This document shows positions 25,068 through 34,579 of a DNA stretch of 64,000 bases, one piece after another. Each line of letters opens with the position of its first letter. Position 1 is the stretch's first letter. Position numbers and translations under genes: made by a program. The stretch spans positions 1 to 64,000 of the forward strand of contig NZ_VCCH02000006.1 in NCBI RefSeq assembly GCF_005938675.2. Direction: 5' to 3'. This DNA is from Mycobacterium sp. KBS0706. Lineage in GTDB: Bacteria; Pseudomonadota; Alphaproteobacteria; DSM-16000; Inquilinaceae. The notes beneath the pieces were generated by a model, which was given only the letters and a program-made list of their open reading frames with translations, did no database searches and was not told where the DNA came from.

Positions 25068-26875
25068 AGCAGCACCGTCTCCCCCGCCCGCGGCGGCCAC
25101 CGCCGCAGCGGCTGCGAGCGGCCGCGGATGACGGCGGTCAGCCGCGAGAAGGAATTGATGCTGCAATACAGCCCGAGGAAGCGCTCCAGCACCGAGGCGA
25201 AGAGATAGAGGCCGGCGGCGGTGAAGCGTTCGCCGTCGAACTCGACGGTGATGTCGACGCCCCGGGCGAAGCCGCCCAGCGCGTCGCCCGGCAGGCGCGC
25301 CGAACCGCGGCGGCCGGAGACCTTCAGCAGGCTGTCGATCACGGCCCGCGTCTCAGGCGAATCCCGGAAGTCGTAAAGCTTCAGGATCTCGCGCAGGGCC
25401 TCGATGCCGTCCGTGTCGTCGGTCAGCGACAGATGGTTGAGCGCGAGATGCGAGACCAGCCGCCAGCGGCCGCGCTTGCCCATGGCCGGGCGCAGCGTCG
25501 GCGTCGGCGGTGTCAGGCAGGTGACCCGGTCGATCGCGGGGGACGAATCCGCCGCGCCCAGATACGGATGGCCGCCGCCGAAGGGCAGGCGGCTCGGCAG
25601 GTCCCGGTTCAGGCACAGGATATCGACCGAGAGCGTCGTCTTCGGCGACGCCGCCGGGTCGAAGGCCTCGTCGACCAGGGACAGGAAGACCTCCGTCCCG
25701 TTCTCGCCCTGCCTCCCGGGCCGGCGCGCGGCATGCCAATAGGCGCGCCGCGTGCCGGCGTGTCGAAGCGCGTAGAACGGCTCGAAGGCGGTCACCTGCC
25801 CGCGTTCGTCCGAGCTCTCGACCTGCTCGATCGCATAGACTTCGGTCGCCGTCGGCCGTCGGGAGTCGGGGACCACGCGATAATCGGTCGTGGCCTGGGT
25901 GACCGTGATCGGCTCCGCCCGCAACGGGAACAGATTGACGATCGGGGCGCAGCCGAGGGCCAGGGATTCCGGGCCGACGCTGCGCTCCAGATCGGCCGAT
26001 CCGCGGCGCAGATAGAAGAAGATCTCGATCCGCCGGCCGGCATCGAGCAGCGTCTTGGCCTCCAGCCCTTCGAGGTCGAAGAACAGGAACTTCTCGGGGA
26101 AGGCGAAATATTCGGTCAGCAGCCGATAGCCGAGATGCGACCGGGCCGGATACGGCAACAGCCCTTCGTCGGGACCGAAGCCGACCGGCTTGATCGCCCC
26201 GGCCGGCAGGATCGTCGGATTGGGGTCGGTCGGGCCGTCGGCCACCGCGATCGACAAGCAGTCGTTGTGGATCAACTCGTACAGCGGCAGCGCCTGCAGT
26301 GCCGGGCCGGACAAATGGAAGCGCAGGGTCTCGATGCCGAGCGAGGAGAAGGTCGTCGCCTCGTTCAGGCAGCGCAGGCCGACGCGCAGGATGGCGGTGG
26401 CACCCGCCGCCCGCGGATTGGGCGGCGCCGCCATCGGCCTGGCGCCGAAGGCGACCGTGTCCAGCGCGATCGGCCAGAGGGTCAGCGGATAGCCCGTCCG
26501 GAACTGGCAGGCCTCGCCGTCCACGGCTTCTGTGCTGACCTCGGTCCCCTGCGGGATGCGATAGGCGCCCCGCATATCCGCCCGGCAGTCGAACCGCGCG
26601 ATCGCCATGGAGGGGATCGGCGCCGCGTAATGCGGGTACAGCACCCCGATCAGCGCGTCCGTCAGCTCCGGGAAGTCGTCGTCGAGCTTGGTCCGGATCC
26701 GGGCGTTGAGATAGGCGAAGGCCTCGATCAGGCGGGCGACGAAGGGATCGTCCGTCGCCTCGCCGCTCAGCCGCAGCCGCCCGGCGATCTTCGGATGCGC
26801 GTCGGCGAACTCGCCGGCCAGGCGGCGGATATAGGTCAGCTCGCGCTGATAATGGGCGAGAAGGTCTTCAGCCAT
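25064..26875 (-). CDS. tssF: T6SS baseplate protein TssF
   Basis: 603 aa, usual size. The N-terminus LLAHYQRELTYIRRLAGEFA and the following HPKIAGRL are typical of TssF (VasA/ImpG), and the C-terminus keeps FASVLERFLGLYCSINSFSRL. TssF is the main wedge protein of the baseplate, equivalent to phage gp6. Its start overlaps the tssE end by 8 bp and its stop overlaps the tssG start by 4 bp, implying coupled translation of the wedge subunits. Confidence 0.95.
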   Translation of the reverse strand: MAEDLLAHYQRELTYIRRLAGEFADAHPKIAGRLRLSGEATDDPFVARLIEAFAYLNARIRTKLDDDFPELTDALIGVLYPHYAAPIPSMAIARFDCRADMRGAYRIPQGTEVSTEAVDGEACQFRTGYPLTLWPIALDTVAFGARPMAAPPNPRAAGATAILRVGLRCLNEATTFSSLGIETLRFHLSGPALQALPLYELIHNDCLSIAVADGPTDPNPTILPAGAIKPVGFGPDEGLLPYPARSHLGYRLLTEYFAFPEKFLFFDLEGLEAKTLLDAGRRIEIFFYLRRGSADLERSVGPESLALGCAPIVNLFPLRAEPITVTQATTDYRVVPDSRRPTATEVYAIEQVESSDERGQVTAFEPFYALRHAGTRRAYWHAARRPGRQGENGTEVFLSLVDEAFDPAASPKTTLSVDILCLNRDLPSRLPFGGGHPYLGAADSSPAIDRVTCLTPPTPTLRPAMGKRGRWRLVSHLALNHLSLTDDTDGIEALREILKLYDFRDSPETRAVIDSLLKVSGRRGSARLPGDALGGFARGVDITVEFDGERFTAAGLYLFASVLERFLGLYCSINSFSRLTAVIRGRSQPLRRWPPRAGETVLL

Positions 26876-27362
26876 GGCTGCGCGAGGTCACCGAGAAGCT
26901 GCGGCTCACGGGTTCGAGCACCGAATCGAAGGTCATCGGCTCCGGCGACGGTTCGGCATGCATCAGCGCGTCGATCCGCAGCCGCAGCGTGCGGTCCAGG
27001 CCCTCGGCATTGTCGAGCAGGCGGACGGTGACGGAGCTGAACCGTGGCTCGAACCGGCGGATGGTCGCCTCGATCACGGCGCGGAAGCGCTCGCGGTCCT
27101 CGGCGGAGGTCATGGACAGGGCGGTGAAATCCGGCAGGCCGTAGCCGGTCAGGGCGGAGCGCAGCTCGTCCCAGGCGTCGGGCCAGGCGATCGGCCGTGC
27201 CCGCGTGTTCAGCAGGTTCTCCAGGTCGCGCCGGACCCCGTTGCGGATATCCGCCAGGGACCGGGCCGCGCGCTGCACGCCACCGCGCATGACCGGGTCC
27301 GCCTCGTCCGCCAGCAGGCGGTCGAGCACGGAGAGCAGGAGGGCGCCGTCATCCTTCGCCAT
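26868..27362 (-). CDS. tssE: T6SS baseplate protein TssE (gp25-like)
   Basis: 164 aa from ATG 27362. The C-terminal two thirds are the gp25/gpW lysozyme-like fold that nucleates the sheath on the baseplate: RRDLENLLNTR, YGLPDFTAL, IRRFEPRFSSVTVRL. It overlaps tagJ by 14 bp and tssF by 8 bp. No lysozyme catalytic site is expected or seen. Confidence 0.93.
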   Translation of the reverse strand: MAKDDGALLLSVLDRLLADEADPVMRGGVQRAARSLADIRNGVRRDLENLLNTRARPIAWPDAWDELRSALTGYGLPDFTALSMTSAEDRERFRAVIEATIRRFEPRFSSVTVRLLDNAEGLDRTLRLRIDALMHAEPSPEPMTFDSVLEPVSRSFSVTSRSHG

Positions 27363-28176
27363 GGGCTGCTCCGGCGTCAGCGGCCGGCCGTGCTTCGAAC
27401 CGGCCGGCCTGCAGGATCGGCACCGCCGTCTCGCCCGCCAGCCAGCAGCGCTGCCCGACGCCGAGGGCCGGGGTGCCGTCCCCGCCCTGCCAGTCCGTGA
27501 TCCGGCCCAGCCTGGCGCCGTCATCGGCGCCATTGACGGCGCCGGCATACAGCACCGGCAGGTAGACATCGCCCTCCGGGCCGTCCGTGACGGTCATCGA
27601 GGCGCGCCGCCACAGCAGGTCCCGCCGCCGCTCCGGCGCGTGGAACTCGATCGCGGCGACGCGCTCCATCGGCACCCAGTAGTATTTCCCGGTGCTGGTC
27701 AGCACCTCGAAGACCGGCGCGACGAGATCGTCGATGTCCCGCAGGTCGTCGATCTCGGCCTCGTCCAGGCGGCCCGGGCAGGGCGGCCGCAGGGCCTCCG
27801 CCTCGGCGGCGAGGCGGCCAGCCTCGCTGCCCTGGCCGTCGCGCAGGGCGAGCCCGGCCTCGAGCAGGCGCTGCAGATGCGGGGCCGGCGGGTCCAGGAA
27901 CTCCGGCAGCCGCCCGGCGGAGAAATGCTCGGCCCTGGCCTGGGCGCCGCGGATCAACTGGCGGAACAGGGCCAGGCCCAGCGCCGCCCCGGGATCCTGG
28001 TCGGCGACGACGTCGAGCTGGCGGTCGGCCCGTTCGAAGTCGCCGGCGAAGCACAGCAACTCGGCCAGGGCGACCCGCTTCGCCGTGTCACCGGGCGCGG
28101 CCTTCACCTCGGCCAGGGCGGCGGCGAGAGCCTCGGCCAGGCGGCCGGCGTGGAAATGCTCGGTCGCAGAGGTCAT
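27349..28176 (-). CDS. tagJ: T6SS accessory protein TagJ (ImpE)
   Basis: 275 aa from ATG 28176. The first 110 residues form TPR-like helical pairs (HFHAGRLAEALAAALAEVKA, LAELLCFAGDFERADRQLDV) and the rest is the ImpE/SciE domain (GKYYWVPMERVAAIEFHAPE, RDLLWRRASMTV). TagJ binds the sheath protein TssB and in some systems helps ClpV recognition of the sheath. It is found only in some T6SS classes, usually next to tssE, as here. Confidence 0.88.
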   Translation of the reverse strand: MTSATEHFHAGRLAEALAAALAEVKAAPGDTAKRVALAELLCFAGDFERADRQLDVVADQDPGAALGLALFRQLIRGAQARAEHFSAGRLPEFLDPPAPHLQRLLEAGLALRDGQGSEAGRLAAEAEALRPPCPGRLDEAEIDDLRDIDDLVAPVFEVLTSTGKYYWVPMERVAAIEFHAPERRRDLLWRRASMTVTDGPEGDVYLPVLYAGAVNGADDGARLGRITDWQGGDGTPALGVGQRCWLAGETAVPILQAGRFEARPAADAGAAHGEG

Positions 28177-28216
28177 GTCGGATCCTCGACTCGTTTCTTC
28201 GACCCGGCCGGCGGCA

Positions 28217-29770
28217 TCACGCAGCCTGGCCGGCATGGGCGATTTCGGTGACCAGGCGGAAGCTCGACGCCACCTGGTCCAGCTGGAAATGCGGCCGCAG
28301 ATGGATGATGCAGCCATACAGGCCCGGCCGACCGGGCAGCTCGCGCACCGAGACGTCGACCTCGCGCAACGGATAGCGGGCGCGCTGCTCGCTGGTGGCG
28401 GTGTCGCTCGCGACCGAGTAGCCGAGCAGCCAGCGGCGCAGGAATTCCTGGCAGTCCTCGACGGTCTGGAAGGCGCCGATGCGGTCGCGGCCGATCACCT
28501 TCACGTAATGGGCGAAGCGGCTGATGCAGAAGATGTACTGCAGCATCGCCGAGAGCCGGGCATTGGCGGTCGCCGCCGGCTGCCGGCTGTCGCCCTTCGG
28601 CCGCTGCAGCGACGGGTTGCCATGGAACACCGCATGGGGCGTGTCCCGGGCCCGGGACAGGGCGATGATGCCGAGATCGGTCAGGTCTTTCTCGACCGCA
28701 TCGGTCAGCTCGACATCGAGGGCGATCTTGTAGCCGACGCCCGGCCGGTCGGTGCCGAACGACATGCCGGGCAGGTCCGTCACCAGCCCGCCGCTGCCGC
28801 CCTGCGCCGCGGCACCGCGGATCTCGGCGAACCAGCCGAACTGGTCGAAGGCGCGGATCAGCGTGCCGGCGAAGGCGAAGACCGCAGGGGCCCAGCAATA
28901 GCCGGAAAGGTCGGGCGCGGAGACGTCCTCGCGATAGCGGAAGCCGTCGGCCCGGCTGCCGTCATCGGCCCAGGGCAGCCGCGTCAGGGTCCGGGGGGCG
29001 GTGAGGCCGAGGAACCGGGCCTCCTCGATCTCGCGGAGCGCGTGCCAGCGGACATAGTCGGGGATGCGGAAGCCGTGCGCCAGATCGATCGGCTGGCCCA
29101 GCTCGGCGAAGCTCTCGACGCCCAGCAGGGTCGGGTGCGTCCCGGCGATGAACGGTGCGAAGGCGGCCGCGGCGATCTGCGCCATGCCGCGCAGGCCTAC
29201 GACATCGTCCGTCGGGTGGCCGGGCGCCGGCCTGTGCCGCATCTCATAGGCGCCGACCAGGACTCCGAACGGCTCGCCGCCGGGCGTGCCGAACTCCTGC
29301 TCATAGATCTTCTGGAACAGCTGGCTCTGATCGAACTCGATGGCCCGATCGAGATCACGGCAGACCTCCGCCCAGCCGATGTCCAGCAGGCGAATCTTGG
29401 CGGCGGTGCCGGCGGCGCCGTCGACCAGATAGGCGACGCCGCGCCAGTTCGCTTCCAGCTGCTGCAGCTTGGGCGCATGCAGGATGGCGTCGAGCTGCGC
29501 CGAGATCAGGGCGTCGATCCGGGCGATCTCGCGGTCGATCGCCGCCAGCAGCGCCCGGCGGTCGCGCAGCAGGCGCGCGGCCTCCATCCGCCCGAGCCAG
29601 AGGACGAGCGCGTGCGCCGTTCGCGGCTCGGCCAGGAACGCGACGACAGGGCCGGCCCCGTCGGCGGCGTCCCGGCCACCGCCGGCGAGGATGCGATCGA
29701 TCAGGTCCGGCCCCAGGCCGGTCCGGTCGTGACCGGACGGCCGGGTGCGCGCCGTGGCCCCTTCCGGCAT
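28217..29770 (-). CDS. Second TssC-like sheath protein (TssC2/ImpD type)
   Basis: 517 aa. Clearly a paralogue of the adjacent TssC: both share FDQSQLFQKIYEQEFGTPGG-type sequence, HPTLLG/PALFG and SRFAHYVKVIGRD-type segments, and matching C-terminal halves. It has an N-terminal extension of about 60 residues and diverges in the handle region. Tandem tssC genes (impC/impD) occur in several alphaproteobacterial T6SS loci. It may form part of the sheath near the baseplate or modulate it; its precise role is not established. It lies 10 bp after tssC. Confidence 0.85.
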   Translation of the reverse strand: MPEGATARTRPSGHDRTGLGPDLIDRILAGGGRDAADGAGPVVAFLAEPRTAHALVLWLGRMEAARLLRDRRALLAAIDREIARIDALISAQLDAILHAPKLQQLEANWRGVAYLVDGAAGTAAKIRLLDIGWAEVCRDLDRAIEFDQSQLFQKIYEQEFGTPGGEPFGVLVGAYEMRHRPAPGHPTDDVVGLRGMAQIAAAAFAPFIAGTHPTLLGVESFAELGQPIDLAHGFRIPDYVRWHALREIEEARFLGLTAPRTLTRLPWADDGSRADGFRYREDVSAPDLSGYCWAPAVFAFAGTLIRAFDQFGWFAEIRGAAAQGGSGGLVTDLPGMSFGTDRPGVGYKIALDVELTDAVEKDLTDLGIIALSRARDTPHAVFHGNPSLQRPKGDSRQPAATANARLSAMLQYIFCISRFAHYVKVIGRDRIGAFQTVEDCQEFLRRWLLGYSVASDTATSEQRARYPLREVDVSVRELPGRPGLYGCIIHLRPHFQLDQVASSFRLVTEIAHAGQAA

Positions 29771-29780
29771 CGGGCTGCGA

Positions 29781-31280
29781 TCAGCCGTTGCCGCCGGCGT
29801 TCGGAATCCGCGCCACCATGCGCAGCGACGTGGTCAGCTCCTCCATCTGCAGCCAGGGCCGCAGCCAGGCGACCGCGTTGTAGGCGCCGGGCGAGCCCGG
29901 GATCTCCTTGACCGAGATCCTGGCTTCCGCCAGCGGGTAGCGGGCCTTCATCTCCTGGCTCGCATCCTTGTTGTGGTTGACGTAGTTCATGACCCAGCGG
30001 TTGAGCCAGGCCTCGCAATCCTCCGCCTCGAGGAAGGAGCCGACCTTGTCCCGCGCCATCACCTTCAGATAGTGGGCGAAGCGCGACGTGGCCATCATGT
30101 AGGGCAGGCGGGCCGAGATGGCGGCGTTCGACGTCGCCTCCGGCCGGTCGTACTTCTTCGGCTTCTGCGTGCTCTGGGCACCGAAGAACACCGCATAGTC
30201 GGTGTTCTTGTAGTGGCAGAGCGGCAGGAAGCCGAGGCGCGACAGCTCGGCCTCGCGCCGGTCGGTGATGCCGATCTCGGTCGGGCATTTGTGGTCCGGG
30301 TCGCCGTCGTCGCTGACGAAGGTGTGGAACGGCAGGCCCTCGACCTTGCCGCCGCCCTCGGCGCCGCGGATGGCGGTGCACCAGCCGTACTGGGCGAAGG
30401 CGTCGGTCAGCCGCGTGCCCATCACATAGGCCGCGTTCATCCAGCAGTAATGGTCATGCGCCATCGCCCGGTGGATGCCGTCGGCGTCGATCGGCGCCTC
30501 CTCGAAATCGAACTCGTCGATCCGGCGGGTGCTGTCGCCATAGGGCAGCCGGGCCAGGGCCCGGGGCATGGTCAGGGTGACGAAGCGGCTGTCCTCGCTG
30601 TCGCGGAAGCTGCGCCACTTGGCGTATTCCTGGGCCTCGAAGATCTTCTCCAGGTCGCGCGGCCGCGACAGCTCGGTGTAGTCGTTGAAGCCGAACAGGG
30701 CCGGGGCCGCCGCCGAGACGAAGGGGGCGAAGGCCGCCGCCGACACCTGGCTGATGTGCTGCAGCAGCTCGACATCCTCGGGGTGGTTGGAGAACTCGTA
30801 GTCGCCGATCAGCGCGCCGTAGGGCTCGCCGCCGGGGGTGCCGAACTCGCTCTCGTAGATCTTCTTGAAGATCTGGCTCTGGTCGAACTCCACCGCCTTG
30901 CTCAGATCGCGGTGCAGGTCGCGCTTCGAGACGTTCATGACACGGATCTTGAGCATGGCGCTCGTCTCCGTGCTGCTGATCAGGTGGTGCAGCCCGCGCC
31001 AGGAGCCCTCGAGCTTCCTGAACTTCTCGTGATGCATGATCGCCGCCAGCTGGCGGGACAGCTGCTCGTCGATGACCTTGATCGCCTGGTTCAGGGTCGC
31101 GGTCAGGTTGCGGTCATAGGTGACGGTGCCCTTGAGCGCCTCTTCCGTCAGCGTGCGCAGCAGCTCCTGGGCGCGCTCGGGCTCGGTCTGCCGCGTCGCC
31201 GAGATCGCCTGGTCGAGCAGCGCGGTCGTCGTCTCGACGGTCGGGGCGGCGGTCTGGGTCTGGGACTTCTCCACGGCCAT
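29781..31280 (-). CDS. tssC: T6SS large sheath subunit TssC
   Basis: 499 aa, usual length. [40 protein letters not shown] and the C-terminal [18 protein letters not shown] are characteristic of TssC (VipB/ImpC). With TssB it forms the contractile sheath around the Hcp tube. It begins 5 bp after the tssB stop, so the two subunits are made together. Confidence 0.96.
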   Translation of the reverse strand: MAVEKSQTQTAAPTVETTTALLDQAISATRQTEPERAQELLRTLTEEALKGTVTYDRNLTATLNQAIKVIDEQLSRQLAAIMHHEKFRKLEGSWRGLHHLISSTETSAMLKIRVMNVSKRDLHRDLSKAVEFDQSQIFKKIYESEFGTPGGEPYGALIGDYEFSNHPEDVELLQHISQVSAAAFAPFVSAAAPALFGFNDYTELSRPRDLEKIFEAQEYAKWRSFRDSEDSRFVTLTMPRALARLPYGDSTRRIDEFDFEEAPIDADGIHRAMAHDHYCWMNAAYVMGTRLTDAFAQYGWCTAIRGAEGGGKVEGLPFHTFVSDDGDPDHKCPTEIGITDRREAELSRLGFLPLCHYKNTDYAVFFGAQSTQKPKKYDRPEATSNAAISARLPYMMATSRFAHYLKVMARDKVGSFLEAEDCEAWLNRWVMNYVNHNKDASQEMKARYPLAEARISVKEIPGSPGAYNAVAWLRPWLQMEELTTSLRMVARIPNAGGNG

Positions 31281-31285
31281 GGCCC

Positions 31286-31819
31286 TTACTCCTTCGTTCC
31301 GCCGCCGCCCGCGGGGGGCGCATCCTGGGTGCCGAGCTCATGCGAGAGCCGGGACAGCTGCTCCTTGTTCTGCAGCACCTGCTCGAGCAGGGCCTCCAGA
31401 TCCTCGGAGCGGTCGATCTTGGTCATCAGGTCGCGCAGCCGGTTCCGGGTCTCCAGCAGCTTGCGCAGCGGCTCGACCTGGTGGACGACCGCGGCCGGCT
31501 CGAAGTCGTCGAGCGACTTGAAGGCGAGGTTGACGGCGAATTCGGTGCCGTCGTCCTTCAGCGTGTTCTCGACCCTCAGATTGAGGCCCGGCGCGATCCG
31601 CGCCATGACGTCGTTGAAGTTGTCGCGATCGATCTGCACGAATTTACGCTCGCGCAGCGGCGCCAGCGGCTGGGTCGGGTCCCCCGAAAAATCGCCGAGG
31701 ACACCGACCACGAACGGCAGCTCCTTCTCGATGACCGCCCCTTCGGTCTCGACCTGGTAGGTGATGTGGACGCGCGGCTTGCGAACGCGCTCGAGCTTGT
31801 CGTGAATGCTGGACATCAT
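31286..31819 (-). CDS. tssB: T6SS small sheath subunit TssB
   Basis: 177 aa from ATG 31819 (a GTG three bases upstream and an ATG three bases downstream are also possible; GAGGT upstream fits 31819 best). Family signatures: [49 protein letters not shown]. The C-terminal helix (about 135-160) provides the contact to TssC. The Gly-rich tail ([10 protein letters not shown]) is unremarkable. Confidence 0.95.
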   Translation of the reverse strand: MMSSIHDKLERVRKPRVHITYQVETEGAVIEKELPFVVGVLGDFSGDPTQPLAPLRERKFVQIDRDNFNDVMARIAPGLNLRVENTLKDDGTEFAVNLAFKSLDDFEPAAVVHQVEPLRKLLETRNRLRDLMTKIDRSEDLEALLEQVLQNKEQLSRLSHELGTQDAPPAGGGGTKE

Positions 31820-31873
31820 CACCGCGACCTCGTCTTGTTCAATGCATTGCTCCCGACACCTGCGGCCGCGGCA

Positions 31874-33016
31874 TCACGCGCCGCGGGACCTGATGCCGGC
31901 GACCACCAGAAAATCTCCCCGGGCGGCATCGTCCCGGATCAGCTCGTCGACCAGTTCGGGCAGCGGCAGGCGGGCCCGCCGCACCGCTTCCTGCAGCGTG
32001 TAGGAGATCGGCGCCTGGGGCTCCATCCGGCGGAACCAGGCGGCCGCCTGTTCGATCAGGCGAAGGGCGTCCTCGCGGTCGGCGATTCCGCCGGCGGGGC
32101 GCCCGCCGGAGGGGGGCGCCGCGGGGGCCGCGTCCCGTCCGGACCCGTCGGGCTGAGGGCGCGGGGCCGGGGGGGCTGCGGGGGCGCCGGACGGCGCGCC
32201 GATCGTGTGCCGCAGCGACTGGCCGCGATCGCCGAGGGCCAGGAACAAGGCATCCCGGGCCGCCTCCAGCACGTTGCGGATGTTCGAGGTCGGCGGGGAC
32301 TCCGCGCCGCAGCGCTGGTCCAGGCCGTGGCACAGCTGCAGGAAGGCGTCCTGGGCGCCGACGATATCGGCGAAGGTCGTCGACACCTCCGCCGCGTCCA
32401 TCGCCTGGGCCGCGGCAATGACGGCGTCGAGATCCTGCGCCCCGGCCGCCAGGCGCTGCTGCCGCCGGTCGTCGTCCAGCGCAGCGACCTCGCCCGCCTG
32501 GATGATCTGCCACAGCGCATAGTCGTCCTGCTGCCCGCGAATCAGGGGAACCTTCCGGATGGGCTGGATCAGCGTGCCCTCGGCGCCTTCGCCGTTCAGC
32601 CCGGTGATCGGGCGCAGGCGGGTCGCCAGCCCGTCCTCGTCGGGGGCGGGGTGCAGGCCGTCCCAGTGCCGCTCGACCAGGGCGTGGAGCAGCCGGAAGC
32701 CGTCGCGCAGCCCGACATAGCCGTGCAGCCGCGTCACGCCCTCGACCATCATCGCGGCGACCTCGAGGTCCTTCGACTGGCCGGCCAGGATCTCGCCCGC
32801 GGCGGCGACGATCTGGCGCCATTCCGCCGTCGGCTGGGCCGCGTCGTCCTCGGCGTCGGCCGCACGTTCCTGGGCGCGCGCCTGGGCCCTCAGGTCTCGC
32901 AGGCGCTGGAACGGCGCGGTCGGCGAGACGTCCGACCGCGGGTCGATCCCGGTCGGGCTCGCCCCCGGAATGGGCGCCAGCAGCGTCTGGATGTTCAGGA
33001 CCTCAGGAGTCTGCAC
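31874..33016 (-). CDS. tssA: T6SS cap/initiator protein TssA
   Basis: 380 aa from GTG 33016. The ImpA N-terminal domain (residues about 10-130: IPGASPTGIDPR, QSKDLEVAAMMVEGVTRLHG, HWDGLHPAPDEDG) is typical of TssA. A Pro/Ala-rich linker (about 285-325) precedes a short C-terminal domain (RIEPQAPISYTLQEA-like, residues 340-375). TssA nucleates baseplate and tail assembly or caps the growing sheath. It is the first gene of the main minus-strand T6SS operon. Confidence 0.9.
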   Translation of the reverse strand: MQTPEVLNIQTLLAPIPGASPTGIDPRSDVSPTAPFQRLRDLRAQARAQERAADAEDDAAQPTAEWRQIVAAAGEILAGQSKDLEVAAMMVEGVTRLHGYVGLRDGFRLLHALVERHWDGLHPAPDEDGLATRLRPITGLNGEGAEGTLIQPIRKVPLIRGQQDDYALWQIIQAGEVAALDDDRRQQRLAAGAQDLDAVIAAAQAMDAAEVSTTFADIVGAQDAFLQLCHGLDQRCGAESPPTSNIRNVLEAARDALFLALGDRGQSLRHTIGAPSGAPAAPPAPRPQPDGSGRDAAPAAPPSGGRPAGGIADREDALRLIEQAAAWFRRMEPQAPISYTLQEAVRRARLPLPELVDELIRDDAARGDFLVVAGIRSRGA

Positions 33017-33039
33017 CGGGCTGCTCGCTTATTGCCGAT

Positions 33040-33100
33040 CGCACCGCGGACCTGTCTTATCATAGGCCGCAGTTCTCTTGAGCATAGAGGCATATCCTAG
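33040..33100 (-). promoter_or_regulatory. Possible promoter of the main T6SS operon
   Basis: Upstream of tssA, read on the minus strand, TATGAT at 33064-33059 is a good -10 hexamer, about 43 bases before the GTG start. No convincing -35 is seen at the right distance (best ATGCTC/CTCAAG). The tssA gene needs a promoter here because the upstream gene is separated by a hairpin. Tentative. Confidence 0.3.
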
Positions 33101-33128
33101 CGGGCGGGAGCCGGGAAGCGGCGCCCGC
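33100..33128 (-). terminator. Hairpin after the small secreted gene
   Basis: GCGGGCG (33100-33106) pairs with CGCCCGC (33122-33128) around a 15-nt loop, 35 bases downstream of the stop of the 33163-33672 gene. It would separate that gene from the T6SS operon. No T-tract follows, so this could be a partial terminator. Confidence 0.4.
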
Positions 33129-33162
33129 CGGCCATAGGGAAATGATCCGTCCGTCCTGCGCA

Positions 33163-33672
33163 TCACCAGGATGGGGCGAATTCGCTGATCGCCAGGACGG
33201 CCGGGACCGGCCGGCTAGAGGTATCGACCGACGCCACCCAGACGGCATAGGTGCCGTTCTCCGGCCGGTCGAAGGTCAGGGCCGGGTTCATGCCGCCGTC
33301 GGTGGTGTCGTCCGCGCACAGCCACTGCCCGCCCGGGGTGTGGACCAGGAGCGAGGTGTCCGACGCGGCGGCGGCATAGAGGGTGAGCGGACGCTTCCCG
33401 TCCTTGAACTCGACCGTCACGTCGGGGCGCTCGGCCGTGATGTTGCCGATGCAGTCCCGGCCCATGCGGGAGACGGAGTAGTGGCCTCCGGCGACGACAC
33501 CGATGGGAAAAGGGTCTGTTTTGAATTCGCCCTCGAGAGTGAGGCTCTTATAGTAGGGGGGCGCCTCCGGATTGGGCGGCGGCAACGGCGACTCGGGCTG
33601 CTGGGCCGAGATCGGGCCGAAAGCCAGGGTTGCGCTCACCACCAGCGCGAGGATTGTCCAACAAAGCCGCAC
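33163..33672 (-). CDS. Small secreted protein of unknown function
   Basis: 169 aa from GTG 33672, preceded by GGAGG at a good distance. Residues 1-23 form a signal peptide (hydrophobic core TILALVVSATLAFGPI, cut near SAQ). The mature part is beta-rich with GEFKTDPFPIGVVAGGHYSV, TPGGQWLCADDTTDGGMNPA and GTYAVWVASV, resembling the C-terminal pre-peptidase-like beta-sandwich (PPC-type) found beside secreted proteases, but no protease domain is attached. Two cysteines could form a disulfide. It sits between the divergent tssA operon and hcp, so a T6SS link is possible but not shown. Confidence 0.6.
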   Translation of the reverse strand: MRLCWTILALVVSATLAFGPISAQQPESPLPPPNPEAPPYYKSLTLEGEFKTDPFPIGVVAGGHYSVSRMGRDCIGNITAERPDVTVEFKDGKRPLTLYAAAASDTSLLVHTPGGQWLCADDTTDGGMNPALTFDRPENGTYAVWVASVDTSSRPVPAVLAISEFAPSW

Positions 33673-34024
33673 CAGGGGCCTCCTTCCGAGCTTACCTAAT
33701 ATCGATTATGCGCTAAATGCCTTTCGCCTTCCAGATTCCATAATCCTGTGTATAGATGCATTTGTCTCGAGCGTGCTTGAGTCACCCAGGGGGATCTGGA
33801 CCTGAAATGTGACGCTGATGTGTCAGGACCGCCGCGCAGATTATAGCTGGTTAGGCGGAAATGTCAGGACGCGACAGCGGTCGTTTGTAATTTGGGAAGG
33901 GATTCCAAGGAAGTTCATGATCCGAGGTGCTCTGGATTGCCGGAGCCCTCGTGGCGGACCCGGCCCCCTGTATCGGATGATGCCGTTCGCATCTAATTTC
34001 CTACGAAAGGAGACGTGAGGGACC
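33673..34024. promoter_or_regulatory. Divergent intergenic region upstream of hcp, with 9-bp direct repeats
   Basis: 352 bp without a credible gene, between the secreted gene (minus) and hcp (plus). It holds TGTCAGGAC twice, at 33821-33829 and 33862-33870, 41 bp apart (about four helical turns), the second followed by GCGACAGCG. This could bind a regulator on one DNA face. hcp has a good ribosome site (AAAGGAG at about 34007 and GAGGG nearer). I looked for a sigma-54 GG-N10-GC element, common before hcp genes, and found none with the right spacing. Confidence 0.4.
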
Positions 34025-34501
34025 ATGGCGATCTACGTTCAGATCGATGGCATCCAGGGCGATGCCACGCAGGAGAACCACAAGAAGTGGATGGATGTGG
34101 CGTCGTTGAACTGGGGCGTGCACCGCGCCGTCTCGACGCCGTCCGGCTCCTCCCAGAACCGCGAGGCCTCCGAGCCGGTGATCGGCGAGATTCGCCTGAC
34201 CAAGGCGATGGACGGGGCGTCCCTGAAGCTGTTCGAGGCTGCCGCGACCGGCAACCAGGGCAAGGCCGTGACCATCCACCTGGTCACCACCGGCAGCCCG
34301 GGCAGCACCTACATGGAGTACAAGCTGACCAACGCGCTGGTCAGCGGCTACCAGATCAACACCACGGGCGACCGCCCGGTCGAGGAGTGCACCCTGAACT
34401 TCACCAAGGTGGATCTGAAATACACCACCTATGACGAGAACCATAAGCCCGTCAGCAACCAGGTGGCGAGCTACGACGTCGGCACCACGCTGCGCGGGTA
34501 A
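34025..34501 (+). CDS. hcp: T6SS tube protein Hcp (TssD)
   Basis: 158 aa. The start AIYVQIDGIQGDAT, the central ASEPVIGEIRLTKAMDGASL and GQKAVTIHLVTT-type strands, and the closing FTKVDLKYTTYDENHKP are typical Hcp. Hexamers stack to form the inner tube and can carry small effectors. It is transcribed away from the rest of the T6SS and followed by two genes in the same direction, so its expression can be set separately from the structural operon. Confidence 0.96.
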   Translation: MAIYVQIDGIQGDATQENHKKWMDVASLNWGVHRAVSTPSGSSQNREASEPVIGEIRLTKAMDGASLKLFEAAATGNQGKAVTIHLVTTGSPGSTYMEYKLTNALVSGYQINTTGDRPVEECTLNFTKVDLKYTTYDENHKPVSNQVASYDVGTTLRG

Positions 34502-34579
34502 GCGGGTTGCGAAGGTGATTGGCCGGCCGGGACCCGTCGCGGGTCCCGGCCCGTTCCCCATTCGCGAAAGGTGTTGCCG

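Noticed and set aside
33809..34018. 69-residue plus-strand frame before hcp
   Set aside because: No recognisable start context or coding signal; it overlaps the regulatory repeats and the hcp leader.
33673..34024. Sigma-54 promoter for hcp
   Set aside because: Candidate GG...GC pairs had the wrong spacing (9 rather than 10 bases between).
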